Shown piece by piece: positions 12,655 through 25,194 of a stretch of 64,000 nucleotides of DNA. The stretch's first letter is position 1, and every line of letters starts with the position of its first letter. The notes under the pieces were generated by a model that saw nothing but the letters and a program-made list of their open reading frames with translations, did no database searches and was not told the origin of the DNA. The position numbers and the translations under genes are program-made. Source of the stretch: Bolinopsis microptera. Taxonomy: Eukaryota > Ctenophora > Tentaculata > Lobata > Bolinopsidae. Location: NCBI RefSeq assembly GCF_026151205.1, contig NC_087074.1, forward strand, positions 7,288,726 to 7,352,725, written 5' to 3'.

Positions 12655-13447
12655 CAACATAGCAACATTCCCCGTTACATAGCAACCTACCCCGTTACAT
12701 AGCAACAAACCCCGTTAAATAGCAACCTACCCCGTTACATAGCAACATACTCCGTTACATAGCAACATACCCCGTTACATAGCAACACACCCCGTTACAT
12801 AGCAACCCACCCCGTTACATAGCAACACACCCCGTTACATAGCAACCTACCCCGTTACATAGCAACATACCCCGTTACATAGCAACCCACCCCGTTACAT
12901 AGCAACAAACCCCGTTACATAGCAACATACCCCGTTACATAGCAACACACCCCGTTACATAGCAACCCACCCCGTTACATAGCAACAAACCCCGTTACAT
13001 AGCAAGTAGCAACATACCCCGTTACATAGCAACACACCCCGTTACATAGCAACCCACCCCGTTACATAGCAACAAACCCCGTTACATATCAACCTACCCC
13101 GTTACATAGTAACAAACCCCGTTACATAGCAACATACCCCGTTACAAAGCAACCCACCCTGTTACATAGCAACCCACCCCGTTACATAGCAACCCACCCC
13201 GTTACATAGCAACACACCCCGTTACATAGCAACACACTCTGTTACATAGCAACGTACCCTGTTACATAGCAAAATACCCCGTTACATAGCAACACACCCC
13301 GTTACATAGCAACACACCCCGTTACATAGCAACATACCCCGTTACATAGCAACACACCCCGTTACATAGCAACGTACCCTGTTACATAACAACCCGACCT
13401 GTTACATAGCAACACACCCCGTTACATAGCAACGTACCCTGTTACAT
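12655..13447. repeat. 20-base minisatellite, about 39 copies
   Basis: Unit catagcaacayaccccgtta with limited variation, chiefly at two positions (ACA/CCC/AAA/CTA/GTA before CCCCGTT). One 7-base slip occurs near 13005. The open frames over its left edge are repeat-driven. Confidence 0.95.
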
Positions 13448-14492
13448 ATTTATGTTTATGTTTATGTTTAATTCCGTTTAATTCCATAGCAACCAGCAAC
13501 CTACCTTGTTGGCTGTAGAAACGCCGCACAGCGACATGTTTTAGAAGTAATGCTGAACAAAAGCTAGCCAGTATTGGTCATGACAATGCAGTCTATCCTG
13601 TCAATCCCTGAATTTAGTGCAATAGCGCGGTTCATTGTGGGGTTCTCATTGTTTGTGACTAAATGATGACGATAACCAAGCAGCTAATCAGGTATGATCC
13701 CCCAATACCGTCCTCTCATTCCCTTCTCTGCTAGCCATCCTGCCGCACCAACCAAACTAGTCTGCTCATAATAGTAATTTCAGTCGACCAGAGAGATTTA
13801 GCCATTGAGAGGTCCTCCTGTGGTCCACAAGTGAGCCCGGAACTTGGCATGATCTGTGAAATAGGGAACTCTCAAAACAATACCTGAGTAGGAATTGTGG
13901 GGTTAGAGTGGCACATTATAATCAGAATTATAGAATAATTATACCGGATAGTTGGAATTATAGAAGTTAACAAATTAACCCCAACCTCCCGACTATCACT
14001 ACAGATTACAGGCCTGAATTAGGAGAATTAAACTTCTTAATGATAGGCCTGCACGGTTAGCATGGTATTTAGTTTATACTAAATCTACCTCATTAATTCA
14101 ATGTAATACAAGTAATTCGGAGCGAGTCTATAACTCCAATATAAGAGGAGGAGGTAAGGAAGAGGGAGGTTGAGGACCAGGGTTGCCAGGACAACCCTGA
14201 TAGTCCGTGCCTGGCAACCCTGTGCGCTACCTGGCGACCTGGCCTGCTGGTTAGTGACCACTGGTTACTGGGTAACCGTCATCCGGCTACCTACTGATCG
14301 TTTCATCCTACAATCAGACTCTAATGCAGCAGTAATGAATACTGTATTGACTGGCTACGTCCGTTTAATTTTGCCATATTTACGACTAGTTGTGCCGGAT
14401 TATAGGAAATTGTTGAAATTATTGAAATTATTGAACTCGTCTAAATTTGTGTAATGGGGAGTAAAGGATTCATCAGACGGGAGATTTTACTT

Positions 14493-15383
14493 GGAATTCA
14501 GGAGTTGTAGTGGGTACTGGAATTCAGGAGTTGTAGTGGGTACTGGAATTCAGGAGTTGTAGTGGGTACTGGAATTCAGGAGTTGTAGTGGGTACTGGAA
14601 TTCAGGAGTTGAAGTGGGTATTTGAATTTAGGAGTTGAAGTGGGTATTTGAATTCAGGAGTTGTAGTGGGTACTGGAATTCAGGAGTTGTAGTGGGTACT
14701 GGAATTCAGGAGTTGTAGTGGGTACTGGAATTCAGGAGTTGTAGTGGGTACTGAAATTCAGGAGTTGTAGTGGGTACTGGAATTCAGGAGTTGTAGTGGG
14801 TACTGGAATTCAGGAGTTGTAGTGGGTACTGGAATTCAGGAGTTGTAGTGGGTACTGGAATTCAGGAGTTGTAGTGAGTATTTGAATTCAGGAGTTGTAG
14901 TGGGTACTGGAATTCAGGAGTTGTAGTGGGTACTGGAATTCAGGAGTTGTAGTGGGTACTGGAATTCAGGAGTTGAAGTGGGTATTTGAATTTAGGAGTT
15001 GAAGTGGGTATTTGAATTCAGGAGTTGTAGTGGGTTACAGGAAATCAGGAGTTGTAGTGGGTACTGGAAATCAGGAGTTGTAGTGAGTATTTGAATTCAG
15101 GAGTTGTAGTGGGTACTGGAATCAGGAGTTGTAGTGGGTACTGGAATTCAGGAGTTGTAGTGGGTACTGGAATTCAGGAGTTGAAGTGGGTATTTGAATT
15201 TAGGAGTTGAAGTGGGTATTTGAATTCAGGAGTTGTAGTGGGTACTGGAATTCAGGAGTTGTAGTGGGTACTGGAATTCAGGAGTTGTAGTGGGTACTGG
15301 AATTCAGGAGTTGTAGTGGGTACTGGAATTCAGGAGTTGTAGTGGGTACTGGAATTCAGGAGTTGTAGTGGGTACTGGAATTA
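14493..15383. repeat. 26-base minisatellite, about 34 copies
   Basis: Unit ggaattcaggagttgtagtg plus ggtact. A variant pair (gaagtgggtatttgaattta...) recurs as a block near 14606, 14970 and 15180, so the array shows higher-order structure from block duplication. Confidence 0.95.
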
Positions 15384-18300
15384 AGGAATAGAAATACCTG
15401 CCCGTATGAAGTGATATTTTCTATTCTTGCGCAATCTTGGTTAAAGAAATGGCGGACCAAGACCCGGTAACTTCCCCATAATTTCACACGCGGCTCAGAA
15501 ATGCCACCTTAAACTGCTCTTGCTCCTTCATAAAATCATTGTGCTTAGTGCTAACCCCGGTCCTTCCCTTCATAATCGTAACGAAGTTGATGGTTGCAAC
15601 TACAAAACCACTGCGTTTGCCAATTAAAGACCATTAGCTCTGACATGCTTGTAATAACCGTCCCAATAACCCCCTCTCCACTATTGCTCCATAATAATCT
15701 CTACTCCTAACACCTGAGTGGTAGCTCAAGAGCAATTCTCCGCTCTGAGAGCACTCTGACAACACAGCTCAATCAGTTAAACCACTGGGAGGGGGGGGGG
15801 GGAGCTGTCAAATAATGTCAAATACTGTTTCAATGATCATTCCTAGTGGGTAACAGTAATTACTCTGAGAGACATATCGAGATTTGGAGATCTCCATCAC
15901 CACGATACTGCTCCATCTCACGTTCCAGTATTTCAGCAGTGCTCTCTCCCTGACAGAAGCCCCGAATCAACATGACAGTTCCAATACCTACTCACTAATT
16001 TAGTGGTTACTTCCCCGCTCCGCTCCCTGATTGGCTAACCCCAAATCCTTCTGGCCGCTGATTGGCCACACAAAATTCGTGATTCTAGGATTTAATCAAC
16101 AGCTTTTAAATCCATTACAGTTTTGCTAGTGTCACTTATTAGCTGTACTGGACAATAAACCACAGCTATTTAAGCTAAATTCTAGTCCTAAACTGCGTTC
16201 AGGGAATACCAAAGGCCAAGGGAGTTAATTTGTGCTTTTAAAACAGTTCTACTGTTTTGTATTGAAATACTACGTAAGATTATGGTCAATATACTATAAT
16301 ATCTCAGTTCTCGTATTGGATATATAGAGGTGTTCACCCGCACCATCATGGTGATAGTGGTTTGATGATCTGAAATTCACTAACAAGGTTTAATCTTCTT
16401 ATTAATAAAGTTATGTCTCGTTTTCTGCACCTTGTTTGGAAAGTAAACGCAGTAAACACACCTAATATTGACTGATTGCATCACCAAGTTTGCACGGGTT
16501 TTAAGGTTTCAAAGATGAGTCACTGTTCATGTGTGATCAAACTATTTGAGGGGGTCAGTAGAAAGATACACGTGGGCAGCGACCAGACAGGTCAAATTAA
16601 TCTGCTCAATTTACTAATAAATTGTGGTATTTGAAAACAAGGGCGCATGCAGATCCACTAATACCATTGGTTACCAAAAAAGCTATAACTTTAACATAAA
16701 CCATCAGATCAGGCGTCGCGAGTTTCATCTAGAAAATTAAAAAGTTTGATCGATTAAATTGGACCGCTATTACTTGGTCTAAACGTGCAATATTTGAACT
16801 TCTTAGGGAACTTAACGACCCTACAGTCTCCGAATTACGGAGATTAATTAAAGAATAGTAGGATCGCTGGCTAGGGACCCCCAAACCACAGGGGCTATAA
16901 ACACAGTATCACTCTCTTTACAGTGGTGTTGTTGAAAGAATATTGTAACAACAGCAGTGCTGAAACACAAGAGTTTATTGCAATTCAGATGGTGTTTTCT
17001 AACAGCTAGAAACGTAGACTGACACAATAACAACAATGGGGTGTTTCTCTAACAATGTAAGCTCTTCTGCCCGGGTAATCAAATGAGTTAATCTATATTC
17101 TTTAATCAGGAGATTGAGCTCCTGTTTTATTACAAAGAACAAGGTGAGCTGGATTGTGAGTATTTGTTTTTGTAAAGGAGCACGTGTGTTGACACGGGAA
17201 GTACTGTAATACAGTGGCCGGACATAAAATGCCCGGAGAAAATAAAAGGTGTAGCTTTAATTTCAACTAATTTCAATGACGGATCCCCATGCAAACAATG
17301 AAATTCTGAGACGGTTGTGAAACTGAATTGAAAATAGGTAAAATTTTTTCAAGTTTTGTAACAGCCGAAACAAAAGAAAACTGTCGAAAAAGATAAAGCT
17401 ATTTATTGTTAAATGATTAAAATTAACTTCTTCGCTTAATTATTGGTCTAAAAAGAATCGCAATGCCCAGCGAACTTGACCAGTTTTCAAATCGCTGACT
17501 TGAACTTGTCTGTCACATGCTATAAACAAGTGTGCCAAAGACTCGGTCACATAACCTTGTAATCTCAACTTTACGTCGCGCGCGATAAGATTTAGGTAAC
17601 AAAAGTCTACACATCTCTATCCACAATAACTTCAATTGGCTGGTAACGCGCGCGCGTCTACGACACAGCAAAACTTCGTCTAGTTATAAAGTTAGAAGAT
17701 GATTTAAATCAATATATATTATGCAGTAAAAATCTTGCTTAAAAATTTGATATGGATAAATCAGTATGAAAGTAAATACAGAAGCTTTAAAAATCTTCAT
17801 ATATATACGAAGATATATAGTATAAAACTTCAAACAAGTGTGAAAAAGCGATTTATAGTAAATACGATTACAAATCCGAAATTGTTTACTTCATATAAAA
17901 AACAATATAAATACCAACCTAAATTCGCAGTCCAGGAGAAGTGACCAACTCTGAATTAACTCAGACTGGATCTCTTTTAAACTCATCCAACGGTTCAGAA
18001 TGTCACCAGATGTTCTTTTGAAAATATATTTAAACTCATTTTTGGACGCAATAAAATGGTGTATCGGGAAACAGTATACTTGATCAACTATCTAGTTAAT
18101 ACCGAGTTTCAGAATTTAGCCATAAAGGAATCTAATCACGATCATATTTGTTGAATACTAACTACGTTACTATGGCCGTAATCAGGTTATACTTACTAAC
18201 AACCCAAGATTTTCTAAAAACAACATCTTCGACTGGTGCTGGCTGGAGACCAGATTACTTCAGGTCATTTTCAGAAAGAGGGACAGATTGAGAAGTAACT

Positions 18301-18505
18301 ATTACACTAACAGTACTGCATACCCGTCTACACTCTACATGCTACAGGCTATATTAACTAGTGGTACAAATGAAATATCTGAGTTAGGTATTTGCGGTGA
18401 TTTTGAAATAGTTTTGATTTGTGTTTGTTGAAATATATTGAACCTGGTCCCCCCATTTTTAATACCAACCCCACTTGCCACTATTTGCAGTGCGAACTGT
18501 ACTAC
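15384..18505. other. Intergenic, no gene recognised
   Basis: No exon could be supported. If R1 had tail exons like those of R2 they should lie here on the minus strand, but none was found. Contains a G run at 15791-15801 and two CACGTG sites (16569, 17179). Confidence 0.45.
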
Positions 18506-18697
18506 CTGGCCTCGAGCAGCTAGGATTCTTTACAAAAGTAAACTCTTTCTCCGCTGTGCAGATCACTTTACTGCTACCTTTGTTGAGGGCTACTGAATCA
18601 GAACAGGTCACCTCAACCACCGCTCCTGGTACTACTGGGAAGTCTGATAACGGGGTAATCGTACTTGTCCACTCAGCCTTCAGTCCAGTGCAGTCAA
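18506..18697 (-). CDS. R1 sushi/CCP-like exon
   Basis: A 192-base exon (64 codons), phase 1 at both ends: acceptor accggcagttctag, donor gtagtac. Four cysteines in sushi order, with VDCTGLKAEWTS at the start, VVEVTC, SSKVICT and a final NPSC. It matches the sushi exons of R2 and R3 (28989, 43820) over its whole length, including the PVVPG..VVEV core. The usual tryptophan before the last cysteine is missing. Sushi modules mediate extracellular protein binding. Confidence 0.75.
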
Positions 18698-18865
18698 CTA
18701 GAACTGCCGGTAAAAAGCTTGTTGGTAATAATTGGAGCTGACTTGAAGTAACCATCACATTAGGTTTGTAACATGCAAAGTGAATCTAGATCTGACAGAG
18801 ATATTTACCATATTATTTAGTTTACTATGGAATAAAGATTGAATGTAGGTAAACACTAAACATAC

Positions 18866-19009
18866 CACATTCAGTTTTTCCAGTGTTGGCTTCTTTTCCA
18901 GTTTCACAAGGAACACAGGAACCAGCACCAGTTGAACTGATGGTACTTCCAACACACTTCTCACATGTGATTTTATCTCCTGACCTGTAACTCCCTGCTG
19001 CACATGAAA
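18866..19009 (-). CDS. R1 cysteine-rich exon, diverged type A
   Basis: 144 bases, 48 codons, phase 1-1, acceptor ttttatttcag, donor gtatgttta. Six cysteines in the C..G.Y....C..C...T.S..G..SC..C pattern of GCC2/GCC3 (ephrin-receptor-like) modules. Same length as the type A exons at 20499 and 21239 but clearly diverged, so it is an older duplicate. Confidence 0.75.
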
Positions 19010-19144
19010 CTGAAATAAAACGAATATCACTCCGAATTATTTTAAAGACGTATGTTATATTGGTTAATTAAGTTCCCATTACGCTCAGAATTAGCTTACA
19101 ATAATATAATTAGATCGACTAAGAGTTAGTACAAATTACTATAC

Positions 19145-19291
19145 CGCAAGAAGTCTGAGCGTCATTAGAAACGTGTCCAGGGCCACAAGAAGTACAGAAT
19201 GAAGCCCCGTCCTGTTCAGCAACATAGTTCACTTTGCACTTAGTGCAGATGGTGAGAGTGTCGTCTCTATACGTCCCGGTCATACAATTAT
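19145..19291 (-). CDS. R1 cysteine-rich exon, diverged type A
   Basis: 147 bases (49 codons), phase 1-1. The acceptor is aaaacgtctcag and the donor gtatagtaa. Contains NCMTGTYRDDTLTICTKC and then FCTSCGPGH, again the GCC2/GCC3 cysteine spacing. The open frame running 5' of the acceptor is intronic. Confidence 0.7.
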
Positions 19292-19478
19292 CTGAGACGT
19301 TTTGAGTAACAGTAAAAATATAAAGTAACTGGTAACAGTAGATCGTGAAAATACCCGTGAGTAAAACACCGGATTTCACACGATCTCCCAGGTTTACAGA
19401 ATTTGGGCGCGAATTAGTTTTCATTCTATGTTATTTTACGATTGTTCGTGGCTTTATGAGATAATAAGACTTATTGTC

Positions 19479-19782
19479 CAGTTACCACTAGTTACCACTA
19501 GTTACCACTAGTTATCACTAGTTACCACTAGTTATCACTAGTTACCACTAGTTACCACTAGTTACCACTAGTTACCACTAGTTACCACTAGTTACCACTA
19601 GTCACCACTAGTTACCACTAGTTGTCACTAGTTGCCACTAGTTAGGTACCACTAGTTATTACTAGTTACCACTAGTTGCCGCTAGTTACCACTAGTTACC
19701 ACTAGTTACCACTAGTTACCACTAGTTACCACTAGTTACCACTAGTTGCCACTAGTTACCACTAGTTACCACTAGTTACCAC
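19479..19782. repeat. 10-base minisatellite
   Basis: About 30 copies of agttaccact inside an R1 intron, with rare variants (gttgccact, gttatcact). The unit contains the ACTAGT palindrome across each junction. Confidence 0.95.
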
Positions 19783-19920
19783 ATTGGAATGCCTCACTAC
19801 AGTAATGGAGTCATGCACAATATAACTTAGAGTTAAGATAACAATTCAAAAACCTTCGAATAATTTACAAAATAATAAGTCAATGCAGGGAAGCATCAGC
19901 TTTTTGGGCTAATAAAAATA

Positions 19921-19963
19921 CCTCATTCAGTTTTTCCAGCGTTTGCTTCTTTTCCAGTTTTAT
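19921..19963 (-). pseudogene. Truncated cysteine-rich exon fragment
   Basis: About 40 bases nearly identical to the 3' end of the exon at 18866 (the KEANTGKTE region) but without its 5' half, and with the donor context altered to gaggtattt. A partial exon duplicate, not usable as an exon. Confidence 0.6.
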
Positions 19964-20364
19964 ATCACACAGTGCATCTTAACAATTTTGTAATTTATAC
20001 TTACAACCTGGATCATTTGATACATTTGGCCGTGTTTACAAATTAAGCTGGTTATGCTCTTAGTGTTACCGTCACTACTTTAACGAGATCTCTTAGCGTT
20101 ATCAATTTACAGCAATAGGACACAGCAGTTTTAAGACTTATTAGTGCATTTTTGTTTGATAAGTAGTGCTAGCCACTGCTTATCAGCTTTACCAAAGTGT
20201 TTAGTTTGTTTCATACTATACTATAATTTTCCATCCATAATTACTTAGATGCTACGAATTTTGACTGATTAAATTTTGCCTGCCATTTTTTACGCTTGAG
20301 TTAATGAACTATGATGATTGTATATGAATTTTACTTGATAGAGTGCTTATCTTAAAGTTAAATG

Positions 20365-20441
20365 TTGTTACAGGCTCTAATGATGTAGTTTTACGAAGAT
20401 TTCAAGCCTTACGTTGTGTGTTTCCCTTCGTGTCCAAAAGC
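20365..20441 (+). mobile_element. 3' tail of a Penelope-like element (relic)
   Basis: Matches the 3' end of the element at 48189-48837: both end with aggctctaRYGATGTA..., then a gtgtttcccttcgtgtccaa tail. The rest of this copy is too diverged to recognise, so the 5' boundary is open. Confidence 0.5.
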
Positions 20442-20498
20442 TTTATATCTATATATAGATATAATCATCTCAGCTCGGTTCTTGTTAACAATTCTTAC

Positions 20499-20642
20499 CA
20501 CATTTTGTTCTCCCTGAGTTTCGTTCGTGGCCAAGTTCACAAGTTGTACACAAGGCTGCTCCTTCTGAACTGATCGTGTTATCAGGACATTCTTCACATG
20601 TGTTCATCGCAATGTTCTTGTAGCTTCCAGCTGGACATGGCT
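20499..20642 (-). CDS. R1 cysteine-rich exon, type A
   Basis: 144 bases, phase 1-1; acceptor ctaattcttcag, donor gtaagaatt. Encodes EPCPAGSYKNIAMNTCEEC, then PDNTISSEGAALCTTC and a final KCG: six cysteines in GCC2/GCC3 (ephrin-receptor-like) spacing. Near identical to the type A exons of R2 and R3, which points to recent duplication or gene conversion. Expected to be extracellular and disulphide-bonded. Confidence 0.8.
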
Positions 20643-20800
20643 CTGAAGAATTAGAAAATCTTTAAACAGCAATTCGTTTGAACTACCTTATTAAGAAGTT
20701 ATTGTGAGTACCAATATCCTCGGTTTTCATTCTATAGCACAGTTAATTCAAATTTAAAATATAACCATAATATCAAATATAAGCTTTAGAGTTATCTTAC

Positions 20801-20896
20801 CACAGGCTGTTTTGTCAGAGTTTGGTGTCAATCCAGCGTCACATGTCTCACAGCTTGTCATAGCATCATTCCGATATGTTCCTTCTCCACACGGCT
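20801..20896 (-). CDS. R1 cysteine-rich exon, type B
   Basis: 96 bases (32 codons), phase 1-1; acceptor gttataattccag, donor gtaagataa. Four cysteines: EPCGEGTYRNDAMTSCETC, then a TACG end. It is the short partner that alternates with the 48-codon type A exon through the array. Confidence 0.8.
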
Positions 20897-21238
20897 CTGG
20901 AATTATAACGTTACAACTAACAACTGGCAAATCGTAGTGGAAGATAAGAAAATCGTTATTATATAATTAGTACTTAAGTACACTTCAGATGTGTTAATAT
21001 AACATTAGATTTAAAACAATATGTGACAAATTAAATATCCACACAACCACGATTTTTTAATAGAATTATTACCACCCAGATTCTTACGGTTCTTGTCTTT
21101 TCGTATCACAAATTTGCCTTCTTGCATCTAAGCCCTATCTGGCGCCTTATCCTTATCCCGTTTTAACCATTAGCCTATCTTTGCCCATTTACATATAGAT
21201 ATAATCATCTCAGCTCGGTTCTTGTTAAAAATTCTTAC

Positions 21239-21382
21239 CACATTTTGTTCTCCCTGAGTTTCGTTCCTGGCCAAGTTCACAAGTTGTACACAAGGCTGCT
21301 CCTTCTGAACTGATCGTGTTATCAGGACATTCTTCACATGTGTTCATTTCAATGTTCTTGTAGCTTCCAGCTGGACATGGCT
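21239..21382 (-). CDS. R1 cysteine-rich exon, type A
   Basis: 144 bases, phase 1-1, the same exon type as 20499 with only scattered substitutions. The flanking introns are also duplicated, so the pair arose as a segment duplication including intron sequence. Confidence 0.8.
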
Positions 21383-22568
21383 CTGAAGAATTAGGAAATC
21401 TTTAAACAGCAATTCGTTTGGACTACCTTATTAAGAAGTTATTGTGAGTACCAATATCCTCAGTTTTCATTCTACAGTTTTCATAGCACAGTTAATTCAA
21501 ATTTAAAACACAATATGCGAAAAATTAAGTATTCACATAATCCACGGTTTTTCGAGGAAATGATTGCTACCCAGACTCTTGCGGTTCATGTCTTTTCGTA
21601 CCACGAATTTTCCTTCTTGATTCTAAGCTCAATACTAATTCAAATTGTTATCAGTCATTAGAGTTAACGTTAAAAATTCGCCTCATCAACAAACTATGAA
21701 GCACAATGCACATTGTACAATGTACAATGCACATACTGTGTAAACTCTGCAAAATAAATATTGAACCAAAACAGTTTTGAGTTTGTTTGGTAAAATAACT
21801 TTATACTGCTTATGTTCAAAATATTTTGTAAAAACGTCAGTTTTCGATTAATAATTGTTTCAACCTTTAGTAGCTGAAAATGGCTTGTCTCTATGATGTC
21901 TACTACAAAATATGCAATATTTCTAAATTATAGTTAGCTATTTTGCAATCCGCTATACCAATATTAATATAACTCTGCCTTCAATGAAAGAATTGGATTT
22001 TATCTCATTCAGAGGACAGATAAAATTATGACCACTTTATTAAGTTACTAGAGAACCCGTGGTCGCAGGGAGGAAGCTAATAGTATTTTTTGTTAGTAAG
22101 TTTAAATCGCGTCAAAAAATATACTACACAACCGAAGATACAGCCGATTAAAATGTTGCTCGCACTAAACACAACGTAATATCAACAAAACTGATAAAAA
22201 TGCCCTTCTAACAATCTTTGCACGTGCACGTGCGTGTTAAACCCTCGTTACCATGGTTACTTTGCAACCTTAAGCTTTTTACCTAAAGCAAAGTAATTTG
22301 CACGTGGGTGGTTTACAGACAGACATTCTACAAAAAGAATCTTTTGAATTATAATATTGATAAATAACAATATGCTAACTATCCTAAATCCCATATCCTA
22401 TACCTCTATACTATATATGTAATGTGTTATATTATGTTAAATAACACACTTGAAATTTAGACATAAAAACACGTAATCACGAGCTTACGAGAGAATCAGC
22501 AAGGTGGTTTATTCATAAATTAGAGTTATTGTTACTTTGTTAAACCAATGCTTGTTGTTATTAGTCAC
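21383..22568. other. R1 intron, with the empty site for the R2 composite
   Basis: Non-coding. At about 22175-22200 the sequence aacgtaatatcaacaaaact is intact; in R2 the same point carries a 4.2 kb insertion flanked by TA (34130-38323). This segment is therefore the uninterrupted reference. Confidence 0.75.
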
Positions 22569-22876
22569 CTGGTTGTGCTCTGTAGTAATCAGGTGCTGTG
22601 GAAGTTAACTTTATCTTGCTACGTCTTTACTCCAGTACGTGCTCCAACTACCGTCTATACACGTTGTGTCTGAGAACAGGATGTTGAGCACCTCCACCTC
22701 GTTACAGTGTATCACTAGTCGGACACCTGCAGTTCTGGTTAGAGTGATGCGCCAAACCTTGTCAGTAGGAGAGGGGGGATTAACAGGGAAGTTAGTGTAG
22801 GATTCGTCGCACCAGTTGAGACGGTAGTTTAGACTTTTAGAGTAGTGGAGAAGTTGAGGTCGACTATTCCTACATA

Positions 22877-24062
22877 CCTTAGTTCCCAAAAATTTGTGTG
22901 CCATTATATTGAGCACAATTTATTTGAGCCCGAAAAATTTGGGCAGAAAATTTGAACTCATTTGGGCGACCGAAAATTTGGGCACAAATTCTTCGAAAAA
23001 TGAACGATTTTCCACTAAAATTTCAGTTAGATATTTGCCAATTTTAAGCATGTAGGTGGTAGTCTGAGTTGTTTCACATTATGAAATTTACGATCTGCCC
23101 AGTAACTACTAAAAAATACAGTGATGATGGCACAGTACAAAATGATAGATATATAATAGTGATATTTAGTCTCTCAATCAGATAGTTTAGTCTACTTACA
23201 CTCAGCATATCTTATCATACCCCTTTCACATACAATTATCATTATGACGCCTCACCAGATGGTCGAAAGGTTTGGAAGAAAATTAGAAGGTTTACATCAT
23301 GATCTATCAAACTAAGCGGCACATACGCTTAGCTTTGGGGAAACAAAGGTGTACAAAATTGTGTGTTGCGCATGGGCTACATCACCGGGGGGCAGGGGGG
23401 GCAGCTGCCCCCCTGGGATTTGGGGGACAAGTTTACAAAAACATGAAAATGTATTCTTCAACATAACATTAAACCAGACGGCTATGGTATACAGTTTTGT
23501 TTTCGCACCCACTGCTCTGTAGCCCCACTGCACTGTAGCCCCCCCCCCCCCCTACATTGTGTTATCTTTAAATACCTTGCCAGTTACCACGAACAATGGA
23601 TGAATTCCGTGTATGTACTGTCAAGCTTAAATTCGGACTACTTACATTAATTTGCTTTTTCTTTTAGTTGCTGCTAACGTAAATTCGTGTCCCTCAAGTA
23701 CTGGAAAATGCGTCAAAATTGTCTAATTTCCTTATAACTTTTCCGGGGGGCTTCGCCCCCCTATCCCCCCGACAAGGGGCTCCGCCCCTTGACCACACTG
23801 GGGGCTGCGCCCCCAGACCCCTGCTACTTGGTCAAGCCATGAATGACAGATTAGAAAACTAAAATTTCAAATATTTTTTCACTTGGATATGAAGAAAAAG
23901 CCATCTTTCTATAGATTTCAGGGCCACAGGCCAAATGCCAAAAGTTTGGTTGGCAAAAAATTTAGCAGGCGGAAAAGATTTATGCAATTAATTTGGTCTG
24001 CAAAAAATTTGGGCGAGAGGCCCGCTCAAATTTTTGGTCGCCCCAATTTTTGGGAATTAAGG
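22877..24062. mobile_element. DNA transposon with TA target duplication
   Basis: 1186 bases inserted in the R1 ectodomain exon. Ends are CCTTAGTTCCCAAAAATTTG and, in reverse complement, CCTTAATTCCCAAAAATTG, i.e. terminal inverted repeats of about 20 bases, flanked by TA on both sides (22875-22876, 24063-24064). TA duplication indicates the Tc1/mariner superfamily. No transposase frame was seen, so it is probably non-autonomous. The phrase aaaatttgggc recurs inside both ends. Confidence 0.8.
23741..23825. repeat. Three GC-rich hairpins in a row
   Basis: GGGGGCTTCGCCCCC, AAGGGGCTCCGCCCCTT and GGGGGCTGCGCCCCC follow one another inside the 22877-24062 element, each a stem with a 3-5 base loop. 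They stand out from the AT-rich surroundings. Confidence 0.85.
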
Positions 24063-25194
24063 TACTCTCCCCCAGCAGAGTAACATCTCACTATCGCATT
24101 ATCGCCACTCCCCAGCACACTATTAGTTTTAATTTCTAAAGGTGTCGACTCAAGATCCCACTCTATTTCCACATCTCGCTGCACTGGTAACCAACCTGTT
24201 AATTGTATGTTTAACTCATGACTACTGAGCAACGATTCATGTTATCATGAATTTAAGGAGGAGGTGTTCAGTGTTGTAGCAAAATTGTAAAGGAATTGTA
24301 AGAATTTCGCCAATAATTTATTCTCAGAATTTAAGGGCCCGACCATACCATGACTTTTGTCACCATGACTGTTGTCATGTCAATCAGTAAATTCAGTTTC
24401 TAGCTTCTTTACAAGACGTCGTATTGTCCTATCATCAAGTTTGCTGTAGCAAACGCCTAGCACTTGTCACTCTGCCTCCACAAATCCAATAAGTCCTCAC
24501 AATATCAAGTTTTGTTTTTTTGTGAACCCCATTTTTCTCAAAATTCGACTTTTTGGAACAGAGCCAAACAAATTAACAAAGTTGAATCGCTGGAACAAAT
24601 GAGCTTAAAAAATTAAATTTGTAAGCTTTATGAACTAATGCCAACCGATAATGGGCATTTTGCTCCTTTATAAAAAATTTTATTGTTTGTTAAAATCAGG
24701 ACATTATTTTTGAAACACCCTGTAGTGCGGTCAGAATGCCAACAGGCACGACAGTCATGACCAGAGGCACCTAGTGTGTTTAGAGGGCGTGCAAAGGATA
24801 CGTGACAACTCCTCAGGCACATCGGGCACGTCTTTTCAAATGCCGTGCCTAGCTAAAAATCCGTGCTTGACGTGACTGCAGGCACAGTCTGTTTAGTACT
24901 TGTGCCAACACTCAACAGTCATGGATAACGCGACGTCACGATTACCTTATAAGGTCAATATTTTACGTGATATGGACATTGGCAGCACAGACTTACAAAG
25001 TGCAATTGCAAAAATAGTACAGACAGATCCGTCTGAAAAATCGATTTACTGACACAAGAAGCTTCCGAAGGATTTATGATGTTTTTAGGTTCAATTTTTA
25101 GGTTTCATTCGGTTAAATGAGTAAAACTGTAACACTTACCCTAGCGAGAACGAGAAATTATACCAACTTCCTTATATGGTCATATCACGTGATC

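Larger units (their letters stand above)
22569..24195 (-). pseudogene. R1 ectodomain (GWLP) exon, disrupted
   Basis: Homologous to the intact 435-base exon of R3 (47731-48165), with the same acceptor (aattaacag) and donor (CCAG then gtgac). The two exon parts are 24063-24195 and 22569-22876, separated by a 1186-base TA-flanked element. Further damage: an extra ~14 bases before the NWCDES motif introducing a stop, and a 10-base net loss near 22615 that shifts frame just after DVAR. As an exon it is dead, but it is phase 1-1, so skipping it preserves the reading frame. Confidence 0.75.

Noticed and set aside
12655..15383. Tandem repeats as a possible CRISPR array
   Set aside because: Repeats are contiguous with no unique spacers, and the genome is an animal.
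24921..25052. 43-codon open frame starting MDNATSRLPY
   Set aside because: Attractive composition, but R2 has a duplicated, frame-breaking stretch and R3 is interrupted by a transposon; on the opposite strand to the host gene and no family match.
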